A stretch of DNA of 28,901 nt from a virus, in IMG/VR virus record IMGVR_UViG_3300025889_000692, positions 1 to 28,901 of that record, one strand, 5' to 3'. The translations under genes were made by a program, and so were the position numbers. The notes below the pieces were generated by a model that worked only from the letters and a program-made list of their open reading frames with translations, made no database searches and had not been told where the DNA came from. How positions within the stretch are numbered: position 1 is the stretch's first letter; each line of letters opens with the position of its first letter. Shown one piece after another: positions 13,268 through 22,275 of this stretch.

Positions 13268-16200
13268 ATGGCGTTCGGCTCTAATAACGACATGGACATC
13301 CAAGTCAAGGTGGATGCCAGCGGAGCGATCCGCATTCTTGACTCATTAGGAAATGAGATCAAGAAGGTTGAAGGGGCGGCCAAGAGCGCCGGGACCGGGT
13401 TTAGTAGTTTTCAGAAAAGCATAATCACGCTTAATCAAGGCCTGGGGCTGGCTAAGACTGCTTTTACTGGGGTGAGTAAAGCGGTCGGCGGGATAGCGGA
13501 TACTCTTGAGCGCGGTTCGGCGGTTAATGATGTTAATAAATCCTTCCAAGATCTATCAATCACAGCTGGCAAGCTAGCCGATACCTACCTAAATGATCTT
13601 AACGAGGCCACTGGGGAAACGATTGCTAATTTTGATTTACAAAGAAAAGCAATTGAGGCGGTCAGAGCGGGTGCTAAACCAAAGGAGTTTTTAGAGCTTG
13701 CCAAGGCCTCTCGAGCTCTTGCGGAGCAGGCGGGCGGCAGCACAGTTGAGGCGCTAGACGAGCTTAGCCGAGCGTTTGAAACTGGGCAAACGCGGATGTT
13801 GAAAAACAAGCTGGGGGTGATCGATCTCGGCAAGGCTGAGGCGGAACTTGCAAAAAAATTAGACGTTGCTAGTAATTTGCTCTCTAGGGAGGGCCAGGTT
13901 CAGGCAGCAAGAACAGCAATTCTTGAATATTCTCGCAAAAAGACTGAGGAGGTTGGCGCAGTAACTAAGGATGCGGGCGATAATATAGCGCAATTTGGCA
14001 AGATCGTTACCGATGCGAAAGATAAGGTCTTTTCGGCAGTTGAGCAAAATGTCAGCTTAAACAAGTCTCTTGAAGAGTTAAAAACTCTAATCGCCACTAC
14101 CGACTTTACCCCTCTAATTAATTTCCTATCTAAAACAATTAGCCTTGCGACTCAAGCTGCTTCTGCTCTTACGAGCATGGCAACTGCGGCTCGAAATGCT
14201 AGTAATCCGTTTAATCAAATTCAAGCTAAGAGCGCAGAGTTTCAAAATAGCCTTAAATCACTGAGGGAGCAGCTTAAGAAAGTTTCTTCTCAGGATGGCG
14301 TTGCGGCTGTTGCTAAGGGGATCGTAGATCTCGAGAAGAGAATGCGGAGCATGGGGGAGTTGACCGATGAAGCTGCCGGTCAATTGTTGTTACTTTCAAG
14401 GGCTGCGGAAAGAGCTGCTCAAGAATTTCAAGGCCCGGTTGCTCCACTGGAGAAATTGAATGAAAATTTAATAGATCAAGAAAAGGCGGCAGAAGAAGCG
14501 AGAAAGGCGCAAGAGAAACATAATGAGGAGCTTAAAAAGGCGCGTGAGCTTTACGAAAAGCTAAACAGCGCCGACGGGATTAGTGAGTATGCTAGTAAGA
14601 TTAATCAAGTTGATAAGCTGCACAAAGATGGGATTATCACCCTAGAGAAGTATAATGAGGAGATAGAAAAGCTTAGAAATCAATTCAAGAGCGGCGGCGG
14701 CGATGTTGGCAACTTTGATAGAGCTCTAGCCCAGATTGGCATTGAGGCGGCTCAAAAAGCGGCAGACGAAGCCCGCGATCAGCTCATGGCGGCCTATGAG
14801 GATGCCGTTAATTTCTACGGGGAAATCTGGTCAGAGATTATTCACACAGGCACTTTCGATCTCTCAAGAGCCTTGAAAGAGGTTGCCGTAGGTTTTGCGG
14901 CGCAGATGACGGCGGCAATGCTTGGAATACCGGGCTTTAGTTCCTTTGGTGGCTTGGGGCAAGGGTTGGCGGGCAATTTACTAGGCGGTAGCGGCGGGCT
15001 GGGCGGCATTGCTGGCTTTGCCGGAGGCGCTGGACTCCTTAGCGGAACTTCTGCCGGCGGCTTTATTTCAGGGCTTGGTGGTAATGTTGGCCCGGTGGCT
15101 AGTGGCGCAGAGTATAGCGGCATGCTAGCGGGCGCGGGGCCAGCGGGCTGGGCAGCTCTTGCTACGGCAGCGGTGCTAGCGGTTGGCTCTCAAACAGAGT
15201 GGTTTGGGCTTGAGGGCGGCATGAGCGCGGGGCAGAGGGAGCGCGCAGACATAAGAGATCGGATCGCAGGGCTAGCCGGCACTGATACCTTCAACGGTCA
15301 AAATTTATTCGGCATAGACTTTCACCAATTTGATGAATCAATTCCTATTCTAGAGGAAGCGAGGAAAGAACTTGAGGGCTTAGCCCTTGTGCTCACCCAG
15401 GGGAGCGAACAAGCTGATGAGTTTCAAAAGATATTTGCTATTCTGGTCACCGGCTTTAAAGATGGCGTAGTTGAAACTAACGATCTAAACGCTGCCATGC
15501 TCGAGGCCGGCAAGTTTATGAATCAGCTTGGCCTTACCTCAGAAGATGCTAAGGCGCAGCTCTTAGCCCTATTCAAGCAAGGCGAAATCACTTCAGAGCA
15601 ATTCGCCTCTGGCCTAGAAAGCCTTAACCGAGTAGCGGAGGCCAATCTCCTTTCCATTCAAGATTATTTCTATCAAACATTCGGACCACAGGCGCAGCAG
15701 CTCCTGGAAAGCTTGCGCGTTGCCGGTATTGGCACTTGGCAAGATATTGCCGGGGCATCGGTCGATCAGATTGCCGTAATGATTCAAGAGCTGAATAAGC
15801 TGGGAATAGAGGCCGAGCAGGTTCTGTCTATCCTTTCTCAAGCCGATGTCGTTCAAGCTAATACGCCTGAAACTCCCGCCCCCGCCCCTAGCTATGGCGG
15901 CAGCAGCGGTGCTGGCAGTTCTTCCGCGAGCCGATCCAAGCCTAAGAGAAAGAAATCTGGTATTGCAGGCGATATTTTTGCAGCGATTGAGGCAAGTAAG
16001 GAGTATCAGGATGTTCTCGCTTCCCTAAATGCCGACCTAATCACTGAAGCGCAAGCAACGGACCTGCTTAACGGCCTGTATAAAGAAGGAAGGGAGCTGT
16101 TAAAGGCTCGGGAAGAGGCGCAGAAAAGATATAACAGGGCAATAAAAGAGGGCGGCAAGAATACGGGGGAATATGCCAAAGACCTGGCGGCGATCAATAA

Positions 16201-17008
16201 GCAAATAAGGGATCTGGGCGGCGGTGAGGGGAGCAATGCGCAGAGCTTCAACCAGGGGTTACTCGATTTCGTTAAAGAGTTTGGCGATAACCTAGCGGCG
16301 GTTAATCTTGCCGCAATTGCGGCCGGCAGCTCCTTTGCGGCAATGCGAAATGAGGCGATCAAAGCCTTTCTTGCCGGCAAGACCACAGCGGCTCAGGCTA
16401 AAAAGGAATTGCTCAGCATTGGGCCGGGGCTTCCTGACGTTGAGGGCGGGGTGGCGCAATTGGTGCAGCAAATTTCAACCCTTGGGCTTCAAGGTGGGGC
16501 GCTTTCTTTAAACGCCCTAAGAGGCTTAGGACAAGAGACTCTCGAGGTTGGGGGCACGGATTTGGAGAGCCTAATTTCTACAGGCTTGGCCGGGGGCGCT
16601 AGTCGCGGGCAATTACAAGATATTGTTATCGCGCTACAGAATGCGGGCGTTACGACCCTAGAGCAGATTCGAGATCTGTCAGATGAAGCTGGCATAAGCA
16701 TTTTGGCAAACTTGCAGGACTTGGGCTTTATCTTTGGCGAGACGAGCTCAGGAGTAAGTAAGCTCTTAGAGGATTTGGCAGCTATCCCAGAATCGAAGGA
16801 TATTGACGTTAGGCTTAATATTAGCGCAGGCGATATTGATGCTACTTTGCAGCGCATCCTTGATCTCTTTGGCGTTGATGTTAATGCGGTTCTACCGGGC
16901 TATGGGGATGAGGAGGACACGCTTGGCAGCGGCGGAGGAGGGGGGGGCGACAGAAATAGAAGGAGAAGAAGAAGGCGCAGAAGGGCCGGGGGTCATCTTA
17001 GTGCATGA
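13268..17008 (+). CDS. Tail tape measure protein
   Basis: The 1246-residue protein sets tail length and lies inside the tail tube. The first 550 residues are mostly long helices and coiled coils (for example EKAAEEARKAQEKHNEELKK). Residues about 555-625 are Gly/Ala-rich and hydrophobic (GLGQGLAGNLLGGSGGLGGI), the membrane-active region seen in many tape measures. A Ser/Lys linker near residue 880 is followed by more helices. The C-terminus is unusual: GGGGGG, then a run of nine Arg, encoded by AGA/AGG after an eight-G tract (16940-16947). At roughly 0.15 nm per residue the tail would be near 180 nm, a rule-of-thumb estimate. The stop overlaps the next ATG as ATGA. Confidence 0.92.
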   Translation: MAFGSNNDMDIQVKVDASGAIRILDSLGNEIKKVEGAAKSAGTGFSSFQKSIITLNQGLGLAKTAFTGVSKAVGGIADTLERGSAVNDVNKSFQDLSITAGKLADTYLNDLNEATGETIANFDLQRKAIEAVRAGAKPKEFLELAKASRALAEQAGGSTVEALDELSRAFETGQTRMLKNKLGVIDLGKAEAELAKKLDVASNLLSREGQVQAARTAILEYSRKKTEEVGAVTKDAGDNIAQFGKIVTDAKDKVFSAVEQNVSLNKSLEELKTLIATTDFTPLINFLSKTISLATQAASALTSMATAARNASNPFNQIQAKSAEFQNSLKSLREQLKKVSSQDGVAAVAKGIVDLEKRMRSMGELTDEAAGQLLLLSRAAERAAQEFQGPVAPLEKLNENLIDQEKAAEEARKAQEKHNEELKKARELYEKLNSADGISEYASKINQVDKLHKDGIITLEKYNEEIEKLRNQFKSGGGDVGNFDRALAQIGIEAAQKAADEARDQLMAAYEDAVNFYGEIWSEIIHTGTFDLSRALKEVAVGFAAQMTAAMLGIPGFSSFGGLGQGLAGNLLGGSGGLGGIAGFAGGAGLLSGTSAGGFISGLGGNVGPVASGAEYSGMLAGAGPAGWAALATAAVLAVGSQTEWFGLEGGMSAGQRERADIRDRIAGLAGTDTFNGQNLFGIDFHQFDESIPILEEARKELEGLALVLTQGSEQADEFQKIFAILVTGFKDGVVETNDLNAAMLEAGKFMNQLGLTSEDAKAQLLALFKQGEITSEQFASGLESLNRVAEANLLSIQDYFYQTFGPQAQQLLESLRVAGIGTWQDIAGASVDQIAVMIQELNKLGIEAEQVLSILSQADVVQANTPETPAPAPSYGGSSGAGSSSASRSKPKRKKSGIAGDIFAAIEASKEYQDVLASLNADLITEAQATDLLNGLYKEGRELLKAREEAQKRYNRAIKEGGKNTGEYAKDLAAINKQIRDLGGGEGSNAQSFNQGLLDFVKEFGDNLAAVNLAAIAAGSSFAAMRNEAIKAFLAGKTTAAQAKKELLSIGPGLPDVEGGVAQLVQQISTLGLQGGALSLNALRGLGQETLEVGGTDLESLISTGLAGGASRGQLQDIVIALQNAGVTTLEQIRDLSDEAGISILANLQDLGFIFGETSSGVSKLLEDLAAIPESKDIDVRLNISAGDIDATLQRILDLFGVDVNAVLPGYGDEEDTLGSGGGGGGDRNRRRRRRRRRAGGHLSA

Positions 17009-18468
17009 CCAACCTACTTTTATTATGGCCTTCTATATCTAGGGATGTAGTTGATATTGCTGCAAGCGAAAGCTTCCACGATATTCTGAGCGTTACTAAT
17101 CTGATTGGTGGCGAGCGCAGGAACATTGCGGAAACCTTAACTCTTTCCAGCAACCTGCATACGCTTGAATATCAGCTACAATCCGGGACATCTCAGACGG
17201 CGGATTACGTAGGGATCGCTAGGGCTGATTTGCTGCAGAGCTCTGTCTCTAGATTCAAGGTGCAGCATTCAACAGTTAGCTATTTCTCCCCATTGGCTAT
17301 TTCCAGTCTGACCGGATGGTGGGATGCGAATAGAGGCATAACGCTAAACTCGGGGAATGTTTCGGTTTGGACCTCGGTAGGCGGATCTTCTGGCGCAAGC
17401 TTTTTGCAGCCGACCGCAGGGGGGCAGCCTACCTATGGGAACGATTGGGCGCTGAATAGTAATAACTATATTACTAACCTAACTACGCGCTATTTGGCCG
17501 CAACAGGGATCCAGGCAAGCGCTCTTTTTACCGCGGGGGCTTTTTGTTATTGGTGTGTCTTTACGGTTGGGGCGAACCTCTTTACTCAAAGCATTTTTGG
17601 AGAGCCTACAAATTCTTACATAAGGCTGCATCAAACTTCAGCGCGGGTAATTACGGCCAGCATTAACGATGGCAGCGTCAAAACGGCAGTTTCGGCAGCG
17701 CAGACCGTGGGGACGGTTATTGTTTGTGAGGTGCGGTATGATGGAGCAACTATTTATTTAAATGTAAACGGCGTAGAGACTACGGGGGCTTCCGGCAATC
17801 CCACTAGCCTGGCCTGGGGGCCGGCAATCTCAGAGGGGACAAACGGGCATCGCGGCGTAATTGGCGAGCTGATAACTTGCAATGCTGTCCCGAGCGCGCA
17901 GGAAAGATCGGATGTGAGGGATTACCTTACGGAGAAATGGAAAAGCAGCGTTGATTATACCGAAACCTCTTTTTCTGCAGCTACTCTGCTAGGGTCAAAT
18001 GAGACAGATTTTGTTGATGTTCCTGAATTTGGCTTAGGCACTGGGCGTTTTTGGTGGATCTCCTACCTACCCTCGGCGCCTACTAAGCTAAGGCACTCTA
18101 AGCTTTTCCTTGGCGATGCGCTCGATTTGGGAAAAGACCCCGACTTTGTAATTGATAGGGGCGCAGAGGTGACGGACGTATTTATTGCCGACTCTGGCGC
18201 TGTGAAGATGGGCAGAGCGAAAGACCCGCTCTATACCTTCACAATGACTTGGAAAGGCATCACAGATGCTAAGCTTAGAGAGTTTGAAAACGCCATAGCG
18301 CTAAACGCGCATAAGGACGGAGTTATTTTATACACCAGTGCTCAGCATCAAATTCTAGATGGTAAGGGCGCGATGCATTGCCGGGTTTTGAGCGCAGAGA
18401 GTAGGCAAAGCGGCCAGATAGCAGATTATAACGAGCTTCGCGTAGTGTTTCAGGAGATGGAAGGGTGA
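17005..18468 (+). CDS. Distal tail-like protein with inserted LamG-like domain (paralogue A)
   Basis: The 487-residue protein shares a scaffold with the next gene: both begin with TNLL, have DYVxIARADL (residues about 68-77), an LFxGxxxDxGxDPxxxI segment (367-383), and TWKGITDAK (415-423). In this copy a region of about 215 residues (98-313) is inserted. It begins SLTGWWDANRGITLNSGNVS and ends AQERSDVRDYLTEKW, features of concanavalin/LamG-like domains found on phage tails, which often bind glycans. It follows the tape measure, so a role in the tail tip or as an adhesin base is likely. The start is an ATGA overlap. Confidence 0.7.
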   Translation: MTNLLLLWPSISRDVVDIAASESFHDILSVTNLIGGERRNIAETLTLSSNLHTLEYQLQSGTSQTADYVGIARADLLQSSVSRFKVQHSTVSYFSPLAISSLTGWWDANRGITLNSGNVSVWTSVGGSSGASFLQPTAGGQPTYGNDWALNSNNYITNLTTRYLAATGIQASALFTAGAFCYWCVFTVGANLFTQSIFGEPTNSYIRLHQTSARVITASINDGSVKTAVSAAQTVGTVIVCEVRYDGATIYLNVNGVETTGASGNPTSLAWGPAISEGTNGHRGVIGELITCNAVPSAQERSDVRDYLTEKWKSSVDYTETSFSAATLLGSNETDFVDVPEFGLGTGRFWWISYLPSAPTKLRHSKLFLGDALDLGKDPDFVIDRGAEVTDVFIADSGAVKMGRAKDPLYTFTMTWKGITDAKLREFENAIALNAHKDGVILYTSAQHQILDGKGAMHCRVLSAESRQSGQIADYNELRVVFQEMEG

Positions 18469-19220
18469 CGACTAACCTGCTAATAGCCTACCCGGATGTC
18501 CCTTGGGAGTTTGGAACCGTCACGGCGGATCCAGTTGCTGAGGATGGTTATGGCGCGGAGAATGTTGTAACGGGAGCGCGGGGAGATAGGTTTCTAAGTA
18601 GCGCAGAAGATACGGAGCATGAGGTCAGATTTCAAGGAGCGGCAGAGAGATCTACTGATTACGTTTTTATCGCCAGGGCTGACCTAATCGCCAATGCGGG
18701 GACGGTGCGGCTTCGGGTTCAAGTTTCCGACGATGGATCCTCTTGGGGGACGGCGGTGGACGAGAACCCGCTAACAACAGCAGACTTGAGCGGCAATAAT
18801 AGTGAGGATTATTTTACCGCAATTGAGGGAGCGGGAAGCTGGGATTTTATTAGGGTTTATGTAACCAGCGCTAGCCCTTTCACTTTTACCTTCTCAAAGT
18901 TTTATGCAGGGAGCCTGTTCGATTTCGGGCGTGACCCTGTTTATGAAATTGCAAGAAGTAGCGCGGTCTACACGCCAAAGGATAGGCGAGCAAGGAGGGT
19001 TTACACGCTTACCTGGAAAGGTATTACAGATGCCAAGCGAGCAGATTTTATTGACAAGATTTTACAGTATAGGGATGTGAATCCGGTGGTTTTGTATGAT
19101 GCCAACGATCTGATTTTTGAAGGGCTTACCACTCTCCACGCTAGGATTGTCAGCAGCACCATCAAGACCATTTGGAACAACAACAATGAGATAGTGCTAA
19201 CTCTTGAGGAACTCATTTAG
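18465..19220 (+). CDS. Distal tail-like protein (paralogue B)
   Basis: The 251-residue protein starts at a GTG in a GTGA overlap, with AGGAG 8 nt upstream. It is the short version of the preceding protein: STDYVFIARADLI, FYAGSLFDFGRDPVYEI and LTWKGITDAKRADF match across the two. It has no LamG-like insert. A beta-rich fold is expected. The repeated TWKGITDAK motif and the C-terminal strand pattern (IVLTLEEL) recall phage distal tail or minor tail proteins that sit between tube and hub. The pair probably arose by tandem duplication. The exact tail-tip place cannot be set from sequence. Confidence 0.7.
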   Translation: MTTNLLIAYPDVPWEFGTVTADPVAEDGYGAENVVTGARGDRFLSSAEDTEHEVRFQGAAERSTDYVFIARADLIANAGTVRLRVQVSDDGSSWGTAVDENPLTTADLSGNNSEDYFTAIEGAGSWDFIRVYVTSASPFTFTFSKFYAGSLFDFGRDPVYEIARSSAVYTPKDRRARRVYTLTWKGITDAKRADFIDKILQYRDVNPVVLYDANDLIFEGLTTLHARIVSSTIKTIWNNNNEIVLTLEELI

Positions 19221-21565
19221 TGGCAAGCCCTGAGATAGATATTTACTTTAGGGTTGATATTACCTTTAAGGCTCTGCTTTCGAGCACAGAAGATCAGACC
19301 AAAACTATTAGTTTTATTGATAGGCCATATCCTGAATCTAGCGAGCAATACATAGCAGCGCTCGAAGATCTAAGCGGCTTAGGCATTGGTGTTGGTCAAT
19401 CTGGGATGCCGGTGCAGTCGGTTGGCTCTGTTATCTTGAGCGATTTGCCGCATAGCTTAGGCTATGAGCGGCGCGTATCTGATTTACTCGCTCGGTATAC
19501 AGTAGCTAATCAGCCGATAGTTATTTACGCCTCTCAAGTTGGCATAGGAGAAGCTCCTAGCTTTGAGCAAGTTTGGAGCGGTACGGGCGTTAATGCCAGC
19601 AAGAGCGGCGGGGCAGAGGAAAGTATTTCTATTCAGTGCAAGGGTGTTTCGATACCGGTTAGGCGAATGCTTAGGGCGATACAGGAATCAGAGTGTGATG
19701 AATTTACGCAAAATTCGATAGGGAAAGTTCCCGCTTTGCCACTAGGCAGTTATGAGATAGTAGATTTATTAGAAAATGGGTGGCCTTGTGTTGCTTATCC
19801 ACTTGCTTCAATTTTAGATGGCGCTGGATTTGCTCAAAGTTGGTCGAATTGGGCTTCACGAGCTATAACTTCTTATGGCCCTCACGCGGCCAGGGTGGGC
19901 CTTGGTAAGGCCTGGGGCCGTTGCATAGATGGTAAATATAGAGAAATTGTTAGAAGCGATGCATCTACGCCCGTTTATGCATCAAACAGCGCCGGATCTA
20001 ACTACCCGTCTCCGCAGGGGGGGAGTGAAATCTGTGTTAAATTACTTGTTGGATCTCCGCGCTATATCATTACCGGGGGTCACTTTTGGTTTCGTGGCCA
20101 AAACAATGGCGGAATAACTCCGTCGGGAAATTTAGTTTTTAAACTTTATATTGGGGCAGATAGCACAGGATCTACTAGGCCCGACTCTACGCACGTTGCG
20201 ATTGCTGTAGTTGATAAGGCTACCTATTTAACAGAGGTGAGGGGGGCTAGTGATTTTTATGTTGAATTTACCTTTGACCAAGCATTCGTATTCGGCGGAG
20301 AGACTCCCGGGGTGCCGGGCTATGACGATCTGCACCTTTCTTGTACAGTTGAAAATTTTGCAACGTCACTAACCGATTTTGTCCCGGGCGGGGTAACTCT
20401 TACGGGGACATTCTTAAAGCGGGACACTAATGGGGAATGGGTTTCTGTGATCGGATCCTACAGGCCTCTTGCTGCCGTTTACCCTGTTAATTGGGTTCCG
20501 TTTGTTTCTGGGCCAAATAATGATGGCCTATATTTTTCTTGTGTAGATTTTACTCAAAAAACTCCAGCAACAGGGCAGAAATTAGCAGATCTAAACTCGC
20601 TTGAAATTTTAATGGGCGGGGTCGGCCTAGCGGATGATTCTTATGGGACCATAACGGGGTCGGCTAATTCAATAATACAACGACCTGAGCATATTTTAGA
20701 ATCTCTTTCTTATAAATGGACAGGAGAAGCTTGGGAGTCTGATACTAGTTTTGATTGGGCTATTTACTCAACAGCCTACAGCCTCGCTTTTTCTGCCTAT
20801 CCTAGATTGGTGGGAGGGGTAGTCTCTCAGGACTACACAACAGAAGATATTATGGGACTGGTATGCTCTGAGCATCGTTATAACTTAATTCAGGATCCGC
20901 TTGGGGTGATTACTGCATGGCCCTGTGGCTATTCGCCTGAAGTTAGCGCTGTCATTGATTCGGAAGAGTCAATAGTAACTGGTTGGAACATACTGGAACC
21001 AGAAACGACTATAAATAATTGCAAAATGTATTTTCAACAGAATCCACTAACTGCTGTAAATTTTGCTGGTACTTTAATTGATGGGTTTTCAGGTTATGGT
21101 AAATCGCTACAATTTTCCGAGGATGTTCCTTTGAGTCATTCGCTGGGTGCACAGAGCCGCGCATTATTTGGAAACAGAGACTTAGGCAGTGAAGCTTTTA
21201 ATTTAATAGGCGACAGTACAACCGCCGAAAATGTTGGGAGTCTAATTCTTAGACAGCACGATCTCCCCCACTGGATAGTGGGCCTAACAATCCCCTTTTG
21301 GAAATACAGAGCTTTAAGACTTATGGACATAATTGAAATAACCAGCCCTTCTCTCCCGGCATTCTTCGGAACGTCAGAAGCGGGACACCTTCCTATTTAT
21401 GACGGCGATCCGGTAGAGGCTATGTATGGCGAATACCCAAAGAGGGCGCAGCGATACCGATGTCAGATAATTCAAAAGAACTTGGAGTATCAAGCGGGAA
21501 CGATCCCAAGGTGGGATCTGACTGTCAGAATAATTTCCCCTTACCATCCTAACGAGGTGACCTGA
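19220..21565 (+). CDS. Large tail tip/baseplate hub-like protein
   Basis: The 781-residue protein starts at GTG 19220, sharing one base with the TAG of the previous gene. The N-terminal part resembles hub proteins (EIDIYFRVDITFKALLSS, VSDLLARYTVANQPIVIYAS, ESISIQCKGVSIPVRRML). A middle section about residues 230-450 looks like an inserted beta-rich carbohydrate-binding-like region (ICVKLLVGSPRYIITGGHFW, TFDQAFVFGGETPGVPGYDD). The end returns to hub-like sequence with PHWIVGLTIPFWKYRALRLM and the late MDIIEITSPSLP. After the tape measure and distal tail genes this place is usual for the tail-associated hub that carries the fibres. No lysozyme or peptidase motif is visible. Confidence 0.65.
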   Translation: MASPEIDIYFRVDITFKALLSSTEDQTKTISFIDRPYPESSEQYIAALEDLSGLGIGVGQSGMPVQSVGSVILSDLPHSLGYERRVSDLLARYTVANQPIVIYASQVGIGEAPSFEQVWSGTGVNASKSGGAEESISIQCKGVSIPVRRMLRAIQESECDEFTQNSIGKVPALPLGSYEIVDLLENGWPCVAYPLASILDGAGFAQSWSNWASRAITSYGPHAARVGLGKAWGRCIDGKYREIVRSDASTPVYASNSAGSNYPSPQGGSEICVKLLVGSPRYIITGGHFWFRGQNNGGITPSGNLVFKLYIGADSTGSTRPDSTHVAIAVVDKATYLTEVRGASDFYVEFTFDQAFVFGGETPGVPGYDDLHLSCTVENFATSLTDFVPGGVTLTGTFLKRDTNGEWVSVIGSYRPLAAVYPVNWVPFVSGPNNDGLYFSCVDFTQKTPATGQKLADLNSLEILMGGVGLADDSYGTITGSANSIIQRPEHILESLSYKWTGEAWESDTSFDWAIYSTAYSLAFSAYPRLVGGVVSQDYTTEDIMGLVCSEHRYNLIQDPLGVITAWPCGYSPEVSAVIDSEESIVTGWNILEPETTINNCKMYFQQNPLTAVNFAGTLIDGFSGYGKSLQFSEDVPLSHSLGAQSRALFGNRDLGSEAFNLIGDSTTAENVGSLILRQHDLPHWIVGLTIPFWKYRALRLMDIIEITSPSLPAFFGTSEAGHLPIYDGDPVEAMYGEYPKRAQRYRCQIIQKNLEYQAGTIPRWDLTVRIISPYHPNEVT

Positions 21566-22275
21566 TGGCATTTGCAGATATTCTTAGAACTAGAACATGG
21601 CGAGCTAATGACGTTGCCGATTTGCTGGACAATCTCTATGCCGGAGGGCTTGGGGTTAATGGCTGGGTAGAGCTTACAGAAACTTGGGCCTATGCAAGCG
21701 CTACAACCGTTACTGTCTTAACGAATGCCACAACTAGGTTCGCAAAGGGAATGCGTGTTAGATTTAAGCAAGGTGGAGGCTATAAATATTATGTAACCTC
21801 TGCTGTTGCGGCTACAACGCTAACTATAACGGGGGGCACTGATTACACGGTAGCTAATTCGGCAATTACTGATATTGCAATAAGCTTTGCCTCTGGGCCG
21901 GTTGGTTACCCCGGTTGGTTCACCTATTCGCCCACTTGGGCGGCGGGGGGCTCTATGACATATACCTCCGTCACCACCGGCATCGCTGACTTTAGAATTG
22001 ATGGGAATAGCTGTACGGTGAAATTGGCAACAACAGCAGGGACAACCGGAGGCTCCGCAAACCCGTACATTACAGCTACGCCACCAGTGACTATTCTACT
22101 TCAGTCTGTATCTGTGGATATAGCGCATTCTTACATAGTAGATGGAGGAACAACACACGGGCATCTTAGGGCTGAAGATGACTTAGCCGTTCTTCAATTT
22201 TTTAAATCGGACGGTTCAAATTTTGGGCTAGGGACAGACCGGGTAGTGCGTGGAATGATTGTTTACGAAATATGA
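21565..22275 (+). CDS. Tail fibre/receptor-binding-like protein
   Basis: The 236-residue product begins in a TGATG overlap with the hub gene. It has the ELTETWAYASATTVTV and LTITGGTDYTV stretches seen in many phage fibre and receptor-binding proteins, with a beta-rich body (PVGYPGWFTYSPTW). The N-terminus (ADILRTRTWRANDVADLLDN) looks like the attachment part. It probably forms part of the tail tip that touches the host surface. A collagen-like repeat or chaperone domain is not seen. The C-terminal part is likely the exposed tip. Confidence 0.65.
   Translation: MAFADILRTRTWRANDVADLLDNLYAGGLGVNGWVELTETWAYASATTVTVLTNATTRFAKGMRVRFKQGGGYKYYVTSAVAATTLTITGGTDYTVANSAITDIAISFASGPVGYPGWFTYSPTWAAGGSMTYTSVTTGIADFRIDGNSCTVKLATTAGTTGGSANPYITATPPVTILLQSVSVDIAHSYIVDGGTTHGHLRAEDDLAVLQFFKSDGSNFGLGTDRVVRGMIVYEI

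Noticed and set aside
14842-15123. Minus-strand Pro-rich ORF opposite the Gly-rich part of the tape measure
   Set aside because: Proline-rich sequence is the expected antisense reading of a Gly/Ala-rich segment; no family resemblance.
16803-17042. Alternative + frame ORF across the tape measure end
   Set aside because: It has no SD and most of it overlaps the tape measure; only its last part is kept as an alternative tail in the poly-G finding.
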